Of a stretch of 21,167 bases of DNA, positions 1-8,089 are shown one piece after another (the first letter of the stretch is position 1; every line of letters starts with the position of its first letter). Under the pieces are notes generated by a model that worked only from the letters and a program-made list of their open reading frames with translations, was not told the DNA's origin and did not search any database. Origin of the DNA: Dictyocoela muelleri (taxonomy: Eukaryota; Microsporidia); assembly GCA_016256075.1 (NCBI GenBank), contig SDVU01000097.1, positions 1 through 21,167 on the forward strand, written 5' to 3'. The position numbers were made by a program, and so were the translations under genes.

Positions 1-1
1 T

Positions 2-133
2 CCTCTGAGACCAGATATTCACACACAAAATATTGAAGGATTGTGGTCAAGATCTAAATTCTATTTAAGAAAGAGAACAGGCATATCACAGGAACAACAT
101 TCAGAATACCTAATACAGTTTATATGGCAATAA
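2..133 (+). CDS. Merlin (ISXO2-like) transposase, 3' fragment cut by window edge
   Basis: Forty-three codons and a TAA stop are open in frame 2 from the first bases of the window. The peptide contains HTQNIEGLWSRSK, which fits the C-terminal signature of ISXO2/IS1595-like (Merlin) transposases: H-T-x-x-I-E-G-x-W, where the E is the third acidic residue of the DDE catalytic triad. It ends in QFIWQ, like the usual end of these proteins (E-F-x-W-R). The enzyme cuts and rejoins the element's inverted ends. The first two catalytic D residues lie outside the window, so whether the copy is intact cannot be judged, but no break is seen in this part. It differs clearly from the other Merlin copies in the window, so it is a separate lineage. 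Confidence 0.8.
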   Translation, partial: PLRPDIHTQNIEGLWSRSKFYLRKRTGISQEQHSEYLIQFIWQ

Positions 134-324
134 AAAATTGAAAAAAGAAAGAGATTTAATGCATTGCTTGTTATTCTAAAATTAAATTCTAATTTTTATT
201 TTTTTTTCATTTTTTTTTAAACGCCGAATAATGGCAAAAACGCCGAATAACCGACACCTACCACTTTTAATTTGCTAATTTAATTTTTTTTATTTTATTT
301 TTTATCACTTTTTTATTTTTTTTT
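134..324. repeat. A+T-rich 3' end of the first Merlin copy with a repeated GCCGAATAA motif
   Basis: This non-coding stretch follows the Merlin stop codon. It is mostly T-runs and A-runs, but it holds the 10-base word CGCCGAATAA twice (222-231 and 241-250), about 20 bases apart, followed by ACCGACACC. A related stretch with GGCGAAAAAT twice occurs at about 3247-3310. The likely reading is the 3' inverted end of the Merlin element. The matching 5' end lies outside the window, so this cannot be confirmed. Confidence 0.4.
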
Positions 325-435
325 CAGATTTTTTTCCATTCTTTTGTGAATTTTGTCCATTTTTTTTGTAATTTTTGTCCATTCTATTATGAATGTTGTC
401 TATTCTTTTATGATTTTTGTCTATTCTTTTATGAT
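325..435. repeat. Degenerate 21-22-bp tandem repeat, about five units
   Basis: Five imperfect units of the form TTTTTGTCYATTCTTTTATGA follow each other. The array overlaps the last codons of the minus-strand Merlin pseudogene that starts at 429, so it lies at that element's 3' side. An open frame across it (346-594, plus) is a low-complexity product of this repeat plus the antisense of the pseudogene and is not a gene. Confidence 0.7.
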
Positions 436-882
436 TTACCCTGTAACATAAATCTAAGCAGGTATAGCAATATAAATTTCTTCGCCCTATTTCTGAAAGA
501 AATGCCTTTCTTAATACCAGACCAGCATCCTTCGATGGTATTTATATGCGCACCATTTATTGGATTAACAATTTTATTGAATGATTTACTTTAAAATGTC
601 CTGAAAAATGAATGTTCAAATTATTGTATCTACGCCAGCCATCAGAAAATATAATTGATTCTGGATCTACAAATTTTCGTAGAAAGATAAAGATAGTTTC
701 TGAATTTCATGTTTTGCATTTTCTAAGAATTATTCTTCTAGAATCAGTACGTTTTACGACCCCTAATATCTAAACACCATCTACGCATGCTCTATTCAAT
801 TTTTTACTTTACCTAACTTAGACTCATAAACTTCTAAAATAATAACTTCATCACCTACTTTTCATATTTAATGCAAATATTT
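429..882 (-). pseudogene. Merlin (ISXO2-like) transposase pseudogene
   Basis: Reading the minus strand from about 882 down to a TAA at 429-431 gives successive blocks of a Merlin transposase. The first is VIILEVYESKLGK (about 815-850), where the family has a V-D-E-S-K motif, so the first catalytic D is Y. Then comes a DSRRIILRK block, then IIFSDGWRRY (about 626-650, second catalytic D present), then GHFKVNHS, then INTIEGCWSGIKK (about 510-535, catalytic E present), and last LLYLLRF. The blocks lie in different frames: one shift falls after the first motif and another after KVNHS. There are also in-frame stops, including one where the family has W in the G-V-W block. The zinc-ribbon N-terminus is not recognisable. 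The copy is dead. It is closest, among the copies here, to the one at 3846-6494. Confidence 0.85.
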
Positions 883-1165
883 TTTTATTAATATTTATTT
901 TTTAACATTTTTCAGAATTTAAAAATTCGGTATCTAGATATTTCTAGCCATTTTTCAATCTCCGATATATTATAACCGGAAAGCCGATATTTCAATATGT
1001 GGTAACTAAACTCACCACGCATTTCATATTTTCTTTAAAACATGTTTCATGTTTAATAAGTGAGATGCAAAAGTAATCTTTAAATATGTATTAGTATTTT
1101 TTATGTTACACTTATGAAACATAAATAATGATAAAAGTATAAAAGAAAATGTGTTGTGTGTAGTT
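883..1165. other. No gene; remnants between Merlin and hAT pseudogenes
   Basis: No coding signal was found on either strand. A 20-base stretch GCCGATATTTCAATATGTGG near 981-1000 recurs with one added base near 1973-1993, inside the hAT pseudogene, in the same orientation. This stretch may include the 5' terminus of the hAT element (1166-2490), but no clear inverted pair was found. Confidence 0.4.
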
Positions 1166-2490
1166 ATGTCTTTTTTCAATAAACAAAAGTTTTCATCTAA
1201 TTCTTTATTAGATAATTATTTTACTTTTCCGCGCGAGCTGGGCTAATGACAACAATCATAAAAGCCAAGTTACTCGGCATATGAAAACATTAACACACAA
1301 AAAAATATCGAACAGAAAAAACCTAAGCAAAATAGTTTGAAAATACAATCATCAAACACCGCAGAACTTATTTTAAAATCTTTTCTAAATTCAAATATAC
1401 CTCTCTACCATTAAAAATAATTCTATCAAAAATATGTTCCTATAACACGGTGTAAATTTATAATGTGAAACTACATTAAGAAAATTGGATTCAAAACTTA
1501 ATAAAAATCATATGATTACTTTTAAAAATATTTTGATCGGAAAAAGTATATATTTAATTATAGAATAAACTCAATTCAACCAAATGAAATTTATTAATAT
1601 TTTAATGGGCGATATTGAAAACCCCCGGAATATTTATTTTACATCATGCAAAGAAATTTTCGGTTCTAGATTCAAATATAATTTCAGTACAGGTCGATAA
1701 TTTTTTAAAAGATTTCAATATACAAAGAGAAAATCTAAAGTCTATATTACAGATTCAGCAGCATATATGATATCAGTTAGTAAAAATCTAATTTTTTATC
1801 CAAATTTTCTACATATATATTTTTTGGCTTCATTTTCGTTATAACTGTGCCCTTTATATAAGATGCAATTACAAATCAGTAGATTTATCAGTATCGTCAA
1901 TGAAAAATTTAACTGTAAAAAATAAATTTAGAGACAATTTGTTTAAAAAAGAAATAGGAAAAATGCCTAAGCCGATATTTACAATATGTGGCACTTGGAT
2001 TGAAGCTGCTTTATACTATTTAGAAAAATTTAGAAAAGTTAAAGAAGTTGTTTTTTCATTTAAATAAATGGTATTCTTATTTAGAATACACGAGATGCAT
2101 TTGAAGATAAGGATCTCATTTCAGAATTGATAAATATTGAAAATAACTATAGAATTTTACAAAAATATCTGAATGATGGTTGCAAGGAATATTTTTTAAT
2201 AAATGATGCTATTAAACTGTTTAAAGAAATTGACTTTAACGAGGGTGTATTGAATATAAATAAATATTTAACTCATAAAATGTAGAAAAGCGATATTCCA
2301 TTATTTTTCGAAAAAAACATATAAAAGAAACGCCGTATACAATTTCTTATTACAGAATGCATATAAATCATTAAGTGTCGAACCTAGTTTTTCTATTTTG
2401 CCAAAAATTTTAACAAAAGAAAGGCAATTCTAAAACGAAAATATTCAAAAGTATATGATTCTTTATTACAATAAAATCGAAATAGATTAA
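1166..2490 (+). pseudogene. hAT superfamily transposase pseudogene
   Basis: An ATG at 1166 opens a frame reading MSFFNKQKFSSNSLLDNYF, followed by a degenerate BED-finger-like stretch (S-Q-V-T-R-H-M-K-x-x-T-H, about 1265-1300). Further hAT-like blocks follow in order and in shifting frames. An NSNIPLYH block lies near 1385-1410 and an NYIKKIGF block near 1470. VYITDSAAYM (about 1740-1770) fits the t-D-s-A-x-Y-M motif around a catalytic D. ICGTWIEAALYYLEKF (about 1980-2025) fits the T-R-W-x-x-W-l-e-A block. The C-terminal SVEPSFSILPKILTKER (about 2373-2425) fits the v-E-R-s-F-S dimerisation block, ending at a TAA at 2488-2490. Many stops and shifts show a dead cut-and-paste transposase. At about 440 codons it is shorter than a typical hAT transposase (600 or more), so internal loss is likely. 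Confidence 0.75.
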
Positions 2491-3006
2491 TATTTTTTTA
2501 TATTTAGGACAATTTAAATATTTTATAAAAATTATTTCCTCTTTTCAATTTTTTTATTTAATAAAATTGTAAAGTTTCAAATAGAAATAATGTTTTTATA
2601 AAATTTTTTTATGATTTAATTGTAAGCACCTCTTATAAAAATGTAAATATCATTTCTGCGTTTCTATTAGATTTAGTTGTCTGTTTATAAACCGAATTTT
2701 CTATAAAATAAACAAAAACATTGTTTAATCAATAATTATAGGACATATATCTTATTTTATAAATGCATACATAAACGCATATTCAATCTGATAAATGCAT
2801 ATATGAATGCATATTTCTTGTGTTTAAATGCATATTTAAATGCATATATGTGGTTTCCCTAGTTATAACTATACCAAAAAATCTCTAAATAGTATTTTAA
2901 ACGCGACAATAAAAAATTAAGCATTTTATTGAGAACAGTATTTAATTCAATTATAAATGAAAAATTGAATACCTCGTAGTTATAAATTATCTCACTTTAT
3001 CAAAAA
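2491..3006. other. A+T-rich stretch without a gene, 3' flank of the hAT pseudogene
   Basis: No coding signal is seen. The stretch holds a cluster of TGCATA/CGCATA words at about 2762-2850 (listed separately) and poly-T or A tracts. Such clustered short motifs are often subterminal transposase-binding sites in hAT elements, which would place the element's right end near 2850-2880, but no matching left terminus was found. Confidence 0.35.
2762..2850. repeat. Cluster of AATGCATA-type hexamer repeats
   Basis: The words AAATGCATAC, ACGCATATTC, AATGCATATATG, AATGCATATTTC, AATGCATATTTA and AATGCATATATG follow at irregular spacing of roughly 10-20 bases. TGCATA reads nearly the same on both strands, as expected for a protein-binding half-site. 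Subterminal arrays of this type occur in hAT elements, and the hAT pseudogene ends about 270 bases upstream. The function is inferred only. Confidence 0.45.
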
Positions 3007-3135
3007 GGACACACTGACTTTACAGAAGGGCTTAAATCGGCTATAAAGTCTCTATTAAGAGAAATTGGACTGCGTAAATTGGATATGAATCGCAGACGAA
3101 GATCACGAGTTGGCCTCGGTAACATAAATGTTTAA
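3007..3135 (+). pseudogene. Possible Merlin transposase C-terminal scrap
   Basis: One frame is open from about 3007 to a TAA at 3133-3135 and reads GHTDFTEGLKSAIKSLLREI and then a basic tail rich in R. The H-T-x-x-x-E-G-L-x-S-x-I-K pattern resembles the catalytic-E block of ISXO2/Merlin transposases (H-T-x-x-I-E-G-x-W-S-x-I-K), with T in place of I before E. Just upstream, VVINYLTLS in another frame could be the remains of the V-N-H-S block. No other Merlin blocks are seen upstream, where hAT debris lies. The call is weak; chance resemblance cannot be excluded. Confidence 0.35.
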
Positions 3136-3239
3136 ATTGAATAAAAATGTTTATTATACAAAAAGATTATAAATTTATACTAAAAAATATACACAAAATA
3201 TTTTTTTTAAAAATTTTTAGGAGTAAAATTTTTTTATTA

Positions 3240-3330
3240 AATGCATTGGCGAAAAATGGGCTGAATATTTTTAGACGAATAATCCGATTTTGTCACGTCG
3301 GCGAAAAATAGACGTGTCATATATAAGCTA
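3240..3330. repeat. Terminal-repeat-like stretch with GGCGAAAAAT twice
   Basis: This short GC-richer patch in an A+T-rich flank contains GGCGAAAAAT near 3247 and 3300, with ACGAATAATCCG between. The words resemble those at 222-250 behind the first Merlin fragment. It may be the 3' terminus of whatever left the scrap at 3007-3135. No inverted partner was found. Confidence 0.3.
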
Positions 3331-3359
3331 TTAAACTATAACCTTCATATAATTTTAAC

Positions 3360-3560
3360 TCTCGCAATTTTATTAATCTCTTGCACTTTTTGCGAGTATT
3401 TTTTTCTCGCATCGTTAATTTTCCCTCGAACTCTATAATTTTACCTCAAACTCATTATTTAACCCTCATACTGTATAATTTTTCTTTGCACCGTATAATT
3501 TTCATTCGCAACGTATAATTTTATCTCGCGTCGATTATTTTTATTCACACCATATATAGG
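3360..3560. repeat. Degenerate ~20-bp minisatellite, about nine units
   Basis: Units near the consensus CCTCGCACCGTATAATTTT repeat head to tail with many substitutions and length changes of 1-3 bases (for example CTTTGCACCGTATAATTTT and ATTCGCAACGTATAATTTT). The array stops just before the left inverted end of the nested Merlin element at about 3618. A related but GC-richer array (CCGCCCTTATAATTTT) lies in that element's right inverted end. Confidence 0.7.
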
Positions 3561-3617
3561 ATTCTTGTCTCTTTTTTGATTGGGAGATACAGTTATTAAA
3601 ATTTAAAATAGCTAATT

Positions 3618-3830
3618 AACATATAGGCAAGATTTTATTATAAGGGCGGTTGAAAAATAGCAAGAGATAATTAAAAACTAGAAATAAGATTAAATGGGAA
3701 TTTCGTTAATTTTTTATCTCTTTAATTTGAATTTTGCCATATATAAAATATTTGAAAATTAAAGATTAAAAAAATTGTTAATAGGCGCGACAGTTTGATA
3801 GAATAGGGGTGTATGATTTTTTTGAATTTA
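3618..3830. repeat. Left inverted end of the nested Merlin element
   Basis: The stretch from AACATATAGG to about 3830 matches the reverse complement of 6515-6914 in several blocks, in order: AACATAT, TTATAAGGGCGG, a block around AGAAATAAGAT...GGGAATTTCG (3679-3707), AGTTTGATA and GTATGATTTTTTT. Identity is high in blocks and low between them. Confidence 0.7.
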
Positions 3831-3845
3831 TCTTTCAACCCCACA

Positions 3846-4588
3846 ATGGAATCAGTTAAAAACAAAATTTTAGAAAAAAAATGCAAGAAATTATCGCCGA
3901 ATTACTAATAAAAAAATGTTTTAACTACAATTTGAGATTGCTTGGCATTCGAAGAAGAAATATACTGTCATTTGTCGCTGGAAAATATTGCCGAGCTCGT
4001 TCACAATTCGAAAATACGACCTTTAAAGGCAACATGGACTATAATATCAAATGCCTGATCATTTATTATATGTTTTCGAAAGTTTAGTGTGTTTAAGATT
4101 TCAATCTATGGACCGAATGAGATAGTCACACAGTTTATAGGATCCTTAAAAAACTGAAATCTTTTGATATTTTACAAAAATATTACAGTTATTTTCAACT
4201 GATAGGAGGCGAAGTTTTAATAGTTGAGGTCGATGAATCGAAATTTGCCAGGAGAAAAAATCATTCGGCCATCGAGTTGAAGGTGTGTGTGGTTGAAACT
4301 GTTGAAAGAAGTGATGATAGGCGAATTATTTCTAAGGCGTGCGAAGAAAGAAGCTCAGAAGTATTAATTGATTTTCTCAAAAAAATTGTTAATCACGACT
4401 CAATTATATATTCTGATTGCTGGAGAGGCTATTCGAGAGTTAACGATATATTTAGAGAGCATCTAACAGTAAATCATTCAAAAGAGTTTGTTGATGATAG
4501 TACAGGTGTTCATATCAACACTATTGAAGGTTGCTGGTCCGGTATAAAAAAGAGAATACACCCGTTACAGGGTGAAAAGCCTAATTGA
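3846..4588 (+). pseudogene. Merlin (ISXO2-like) transposase, N-terminal and catalytic part, interrupted
   Basis: The likely start is the ATG at 3846, four bases after a CCCC run. The frame then shifts; in frame 2 a stretch CRARSQFENTTFKGN (about 3992-4036) fits the C-r-x-r-x-S...g-T-f-F block after the zinc ribbon. After stops at about 4085-4130, frame 2 is open for some 150 codons to a TGA at 4586-4588. This part holds a complete triad: VEVDESKF (D codon 4232-4234), YSDCWRGY (D codon 4415-4417) and NTIEGCWSGIKK (E codon 4526-4528), with 36 residues between the second D and the E. The IGGEVLIVEVDE, LTVNHS and STGVHINTIEG blocks are all typical. The frame ends at a (TA)n run where another transposon entered; the C-terminal end continues at 6398-6494. 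It is dead through the 5' lesions and the insertion. Confidence 0.88.
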
Positions 4589-4602
4589 TATATATATATA
4601 TA
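4587..4602. repeat. (TA)n run, target of the pogo-like insertion
   Basis: Seven or eight TA dinucleotides lie exactly at the left junction of the 4603-6397 element. Tc1/mariner and pogo elements insert at TA and duplicate it; TATA follows the right junction at 6398-6401. The run therefore marks the target site, possibly lengthened later by slippage. Confidence 0.75.
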
Positions 4603-6397
4603 TAGTAGATGGTGGTTTTTATGACACAAATTCAGAAAAAGACGAGTGTAAAAATCACCTTTTGCGTAAAAATCATCTTATGTAAAAAAATATAACTACA
4701 GTTAAAATCTTTAATATCCAGGGCCTCTTCGATAAATTTCTTAAAGACATAAAAATATAATCAAGATATATTATACAGTATCTCTACGTACTCGTAAATT
4801 GTTTTATCGGTAGCATCATTTAATTTACTTTAAATTTTTTCTATTTTTTGCAAAAAATATTGTAGAGAGCCGCAAAAATTTAAGATAATTCAGAATATTA
4901 GATATTCGTGATTATTTTAATATACGGTAAAAACATCTTTAAAATTAACCAAATCTCCATCTTAATTATCTAGAGGGGTATATTAGACACTTAAATCCAC
5001 ATTTTTACGTATTTTTCTCGGCATTTTCAAACAAGTCAGCTTTGTTGCGACAATTTTATCTATTGTGATTGCTACTTGATCAATGTAATTACCGATCTAT
5101 AAGACCACATTTAAAATAAGAATTTCTCATAAATTTGAAAAATTCATATCATTATTAAATCGATGTAGAACTAGAAAAAGTTGTAATTTTTTGTTTAACT
5201 TTGATTAAATGGATTTTATATTTCAACATAATTGGCTGGATAATTGATGTTTTGTTTTAAAATGGAAACAACAATTTGATTTTTGTTCTGCCATTCACCA
5301 GATGTAAAAAACTATAAATAATTAACAAAATATTTAGTTTTTACGATTAGTCGTGTGTTTAAATCAGTTATATACTTTTAAAAAAGACTCTCTGTAAGTC
5401 GTTATGATCTGTCGGACCGGTAAGAAATATTATAAAAATCTAAGTAAATCTAAAAGATTTTTCGATTCATTGATTTCTTGATCACTAAAGGTTTTATCTA
5501 TTCGACAAACAAGTAGATATCTGACATAATTGTTAGACTCGTATTGTTTTGCTTTATACTTTTATGATATTTTATGATATACATAGGATCCGTCTGAACT
5601 TTTTTAAACAGCTTTGTTTCGTGAATATTGAAAATTATTCTCTTAGAATATCTGGTAATCTCTTCTTTTAGGAAATAACTATATATGAATTTGACTCGTG
5701 TATCCACTAGTGCTTCCTAATGATACCTAACACTGCCAAGCTTTTCTTTTTTTTATATATTTTTTTTTGAAAATGAACAATAACTTTTGTCTCGATCATA
5801 TTTTTTTTTCCTTAAGAAAATCTTATACAATAACTTTAAAATTACCCGTGTGTATAATTTCTCCCAACTTTTATTTCGTTTTATAATACACGTCTCTTAT
5901 CTATATAATTCGTAAAATATTGCTTGCACTGTATTTCTTTTTTATATTTGAAAAGAAAAATTTAGATTTACAAAAAATGAATGTTTTTATATTTTGCCGA
6001 CATGAGACGGCCACATTGCATATTCTGAAAATATATCCAGTGAAATTGTCTTAAAGATTGCTCCTCTTGATATATCAGCTTTTCAAGTAATTTTTTGCTC
6101 ATATAAATTTGCGTAAAAATTTATGTATAAATATATTTTCAGAAAATTGTCGGTAATTTATATATAGAAAGACGAATTCATAAAAGTTATGCGTAAAAAA
6201 CAACATTTGCGAAAAAATGCTATCAAGAAAATTAGATATGAATTATATTAAGAGCGCGCTTTCTAATATAACACGGCTATTACACATTGTGTTCTTATTA
6301 CGGTCATATTATGCACAATGAAATGTATATTTGATTTATTTATATTAAGTTTACGTAAAATCCGCCTTTTTAATGTCGTAAAAGCCACCATCTACTG
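4603..6397 (-). mobile_element. pogo/Tc1-mariner-like DNA transposon, 1,795 bp, inside Merlin
   Basis: The ends are inverted repeats. The left reads (T)AGTAGATGGTGGTTTTTATG from 4603; the right, read inward on the minus strand from 6397, reads CAGTAGATGGTGGCTTTTAC. They match at 17 of these 20 bases. CAGT at the tip and TA on both sides (4601-4602 and 6398-6399) are the marks of Tc1/mariner and pogo elements. Minus-strand coding debris inside (5290-5740) fits a DDE_1 (pogo/Tigger-like) transposase. The insertion cuts the Merlin transposase near its C-terminus, so it is younger than that Merlin copy. About 0.6 kb to the left of the coding debris and about 0.6 kb to its right show no clear coding. 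Confidence 0.8.
5290..5740 (-). pseudogene. pogo/Tigger-like (DDE_1) transposase remnant
   Basis: A 70-codon open stretch (5498-5707 and a few codons upstream) contains RIIFNIHETKLFKKVQ, matching the I-F-N-x-D-E-T-G-l-f-w block around the first catalytic D of DDE_1 transposases, with D replaced by H. After one in-frame stop the same frame continues with KPLVIKKSMNRKIF (about 5450-5490), matching the K-P-L-v-i-x-K-S block that follows in this family, and then a FYNISY stretch. The N-terminal DNA-binding domain is not recognisable, and the second and third acidic motifs were not found with confidence. The protein is dead. It lies in the antisense direction to the Merlin gene it interrupts. Confidence 0.65.
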
Positions 6398-6494
6398 TAT
6401 ATATTTGTTTCGCTTTATGTTAAATCGAAATGAAAAGGAAAATGCCTTTGATTATTTAATAAAATTAATTATTAACTATTTTTTTTTATTTTAA
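6398..6494 (+). pseudogene. Merlin transposase C-terminal end, continuing 3846-4588
   Basis: Just right of the pogo-like insertion one frame reads YLFRFMLNRNEKENAFDYLIKL and ends at TAA 6492-6494. The R-F-M-L core matches the end of the minus-strand Merlin pseudogene at 429-882 (LLRFML), so this is the missing C-terminal tail of the transposase interrupted at 4588. A few codons between the two parts cannot be placed because of the TA run. Confidence 0.7.
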
Positions 6495-6514
6495 TCATTT
6501 TCTGTATAATCGTC

Positions 6515-6914
6515 AGAAGGGTAAATTACAAAAAAAATCATACGCCCTCATTTTATCAAACTAAGGCCAGCGAAATCTTTATAAAAAATAATTATAAAAG
6601 TGGAGGGAAAAAAGAGAGAAAGATTTTATTGTTTTTTTGTCCTAATAATGTGAATATTGTAGTTTAATAAAAACAATGAAAATTAAAATTTTTCTCCCCG
6701 CCCTTGTAATTTTCCGCCCGCCTTTACAATCCCCTATCCCTTTACAACCCCCCCCCCATCCTTATAATTTAATTTTGCCTGAAATTCATATTGGAAGTAA
6801 AAATAGCCGAAATTTCCCCACCTCTTTGATTTTATTCTAGTTAATCTTGCCTTTTTTTCGCCGCCTTTATAATTTTTCTGCCGCCCTTATAATTAACTCT
6901 TACCAACATATGTT
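6515..6914. repeat. Right inverted end of the nested Merlin element, with GC-richer repeat units
   Basis: This is the reverse complement partner of 3618-3830 but about twice as long. The extra length is largely a run of imperfect units around GCCCTTATAATTTTC (about 6695-6780 and 6855-6895), including a 9-base C run near 6750. These units are the terminal word TTATAAGGGCGG copied several times. Microsatellite-like growth of the subterminal end is the simplest reading. Confidence 0.65.
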
Positions 6915-6923
6915 ATAATATGA

Positions 6924-7214
6924 TAAAAAAACAGAAGGGACTCTCTTAGGTCTGGTGATGAGTGCGACGGCGCGTTTCGACAAAATAAATAGTGAAAAGA
7001 ATCATGAAAAGGCTACTAATTACAGGTATCCTGCTGAGTCATAGATAAAACGAAAATCGCGTATATAAACGGGTTTATATGCAGCTTAGGAACGATGTAT
7101 TATCGGAACACCTGGAACTAAAGGTCTAAAGATCACGTTGGAGTCAATTCTCCGGGTTTGAAATTAATTATTGATATTGTCAGTTTGTAATAAATAATAT
7201 AAAAAAGAAAAAAA
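6924..7214 (+). repeat. SINE-like retroposed repeat, copy A, with poly(A) and target duplication
   Basis: A GC-richer segment (about 6932-7196) aligns along its length, at roughly 65-70% by eye, with copy B at about 9692-9970 in the same orientation. Shared words include GGACTCTC/GGAACTCTC, GATGAG, GTATCCTGC, GATAAAACGAAAATC and GTAATAAATA. Both copies end with an AATAAA-like signal followed by an A-rich tail. TTATAATATGA (6913-6923) before the copy and TTATAATTTGA (7215-7225) after its tail differ at one base in eleven, as expected for a LINE-type target duplication. No open frame is kept in both copies and no convincing pol III box was found. It may be a SINE or the 3' end of a LINE. Confidence 0.6.
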
Positions 7215-7225
7215 TTATAATTTGA

Positions 7226-7309
7226 ACAAATTAAATTTATAAAAAATAAAACTTAAATCCTATTTAATATAAGATAAATAAAACCCGAATTTTATAAAAT
7301 TAAATATTA
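7226..7309. other. Short A+T-rich spacer, 3' flank of the 7310-7687 gene
   Basis: No feature is seen except A-rich tracts. Read on the minus strand, it would carry the polyadenylation region of the ORF at 7310-7687; no distinct AATAAA outside plain A/T runs can be singled out. Confidence 0.4.
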
Positions 7310-7687
7310 TTATTCTTGCCCCGATATAATCTCTTTAGTTGAAAGATATCCGATTTCATTAACAAACTTTATAAGTTTTTCTTTTTCATCATTATTAAGT
7401 TCTTTCAATCGAGCGGACTCAATAAATATTTTAAGAAAATAATTTCTAATCTCTAAATTATTAATATTATAGAAGCAAGAAATGCTTGCATTTTGTGCAA
7501 TGCGCTTCAACATGTAGAAAAATTTATCACGTCTATTTGTTGGTATTTGCTTGAATATTTTATCAAGATATTCAAGATATACATTTGCATTTTTATGATT
7601 AATCCCCATCCCATCAATAAATTCCATCTGTTTATCGTATTTTGGAAGGTTGTATAAAAACTGAAATTGTTTTGTTATTTCTTCCAT
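7310..7687 (-). CDS. Hypothetical protein, 125 aa, the only candidate host gene
   Basis: An uninterrupted frame runs from ATG (7685-7687) to TAA. The ATG is directly preceded by CCCC, and the codon after it begins with G. The protein is rich in K, E, N and I, has no signal peptide, no long hydrophobic segment and no zinc-binding pattern, and looks mostly helical and soluble. Two cysteines are not paired in a motif. The sequence is of normal complexity, unlike the spurious frames elsewhere in the window. I do not recognise a family; it matches none of the Merlin, hAT, pogo or gypsy blocks seen nearby. It sits between a SINE-like copy (ends 7225) and an inverted-repeat element (starts 7741). 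It could be a lineage-specific host gene, a fragment of a longer gene, or cargo of an element. No intron signal was seen. Confidence 0.6.
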   Translation of the reverse strand: MEEITKQFQFLYNLPKYDKQMEFIDGMGINHKNANVYLEYLDKIFKQIPTNRRDKFFYMLKRIAQNASISCFYNINNLEIRNYFLKIFIESARLKELNNDEKEKLIKFVNEIGYLSTKEIISGQE

Positions 7688-7691
7688 GGGG
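7688..7691 (-). promoter_or_regulatory. CCCC run directly before the ATG of the 7310-7687 gene
   Basis: On the minus strand the sequence reads TTTACCCCATGG. In microsporidia a CCC- or GGG-like motif a few bases before the start codon is a known feature of many genes. The same CCCC/CCC-ATGG arrangement occurs at 12666-12672 and in the 3' LTR. Base composition makes a C run unlikely by chance here, but four bases alone prove nothing. Confidence 0.4.
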
Positions 7692-7740
7692 TAAATATTT
7701 TTGAATAAAAAATTTTGAAAAATTTTGAAAATTATTATAA

Positions 7741-7940
7741 ATTTATAAAGATGCTATTAAATTCAATAAATGTTGTATTTTATGGGTCTATCATGTGGTG
7801 GGTTATTAATGAATTAAGAATAAAATTTAATTAAAATTTTTCTTCACATGAATTTTACTAATAACAATGCATGTTATCGGCCTACTTTTTTGATTCATTA
7901 AGAATTTTATAAAGCCATGTAATCAATCTATTTTTTCAAA
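7741..7940. repeat. Left inverted arm of the 7741-10090 element
   Basis: The arm is uninterrupted here. Read on the minus strand, it gives the order GGCTTT, GGCCGATAA, ATGCATTGTTATTAGTAAAA, AATTTTATTCTTAATTCA and the TTGTATTTTATGGGTC word, each found in the same order on the plus strand at 9470-10090. Confidence 0.6.
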
Positions 7941-8089
7941 ACCTTGTTATATGGGCTAATTATAAGATAAAAACACCTGAAGAGTTAGTGTATAAGTTTT
8001 ACATCATAGATTATTCCTGATTTTCAGGCGTAAACAAGAGTAAATTTAAAATCATATGCGAAAAATTGCTTTAAATTGATGATTTAAAT

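Larger units (their letters stand above)
3618..6914 (+). mobile_element. Merlin DNA transposon with long inverted ends, split by a pogo-like insertion
   Basis: Both ends carry related inverted sequence. Inner blocks match best: CAGTTTGATAGAATAGGGGT (3791-3810) is matched, inverted, by the stretch at about 6545-6566, and GTATGATTTTTTT is shared just inside. Further out, TTATAAGGGCGG (3638-3649) is inverted at 6881-6892, and AACATAT (3618-3624) at 6908-6914. Between them are the two parts of one Merlin transposase (3846-4588 and 6398-6494), separated by a 1,795-bp element with its own TIRs. Without that insertion the Merlin element would be about 1.5 kb. No convincing 8-9-bp target duplication was found. 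The right end is enlarged by extra repeat units, so the TIRs are of unequal length. Confidence 0.75.

Noticed and set aside
346-594. Plus-strand 82-codon open frame rich in F, Y and C
   Set aside because: Its first half is a 21-bp tandem repeat and its second half is the antisense of a Merlin pseudogene with clear motifs on the minus strand.
6940-6990. Hammerhead ribozyme core in SINE-like copy A (GATGAG followed by a short stem)
   Set aside because: The GAAA side of the core is missing in both copies, and the C-U-G-A-U-G-A core is incomplete in copy B.
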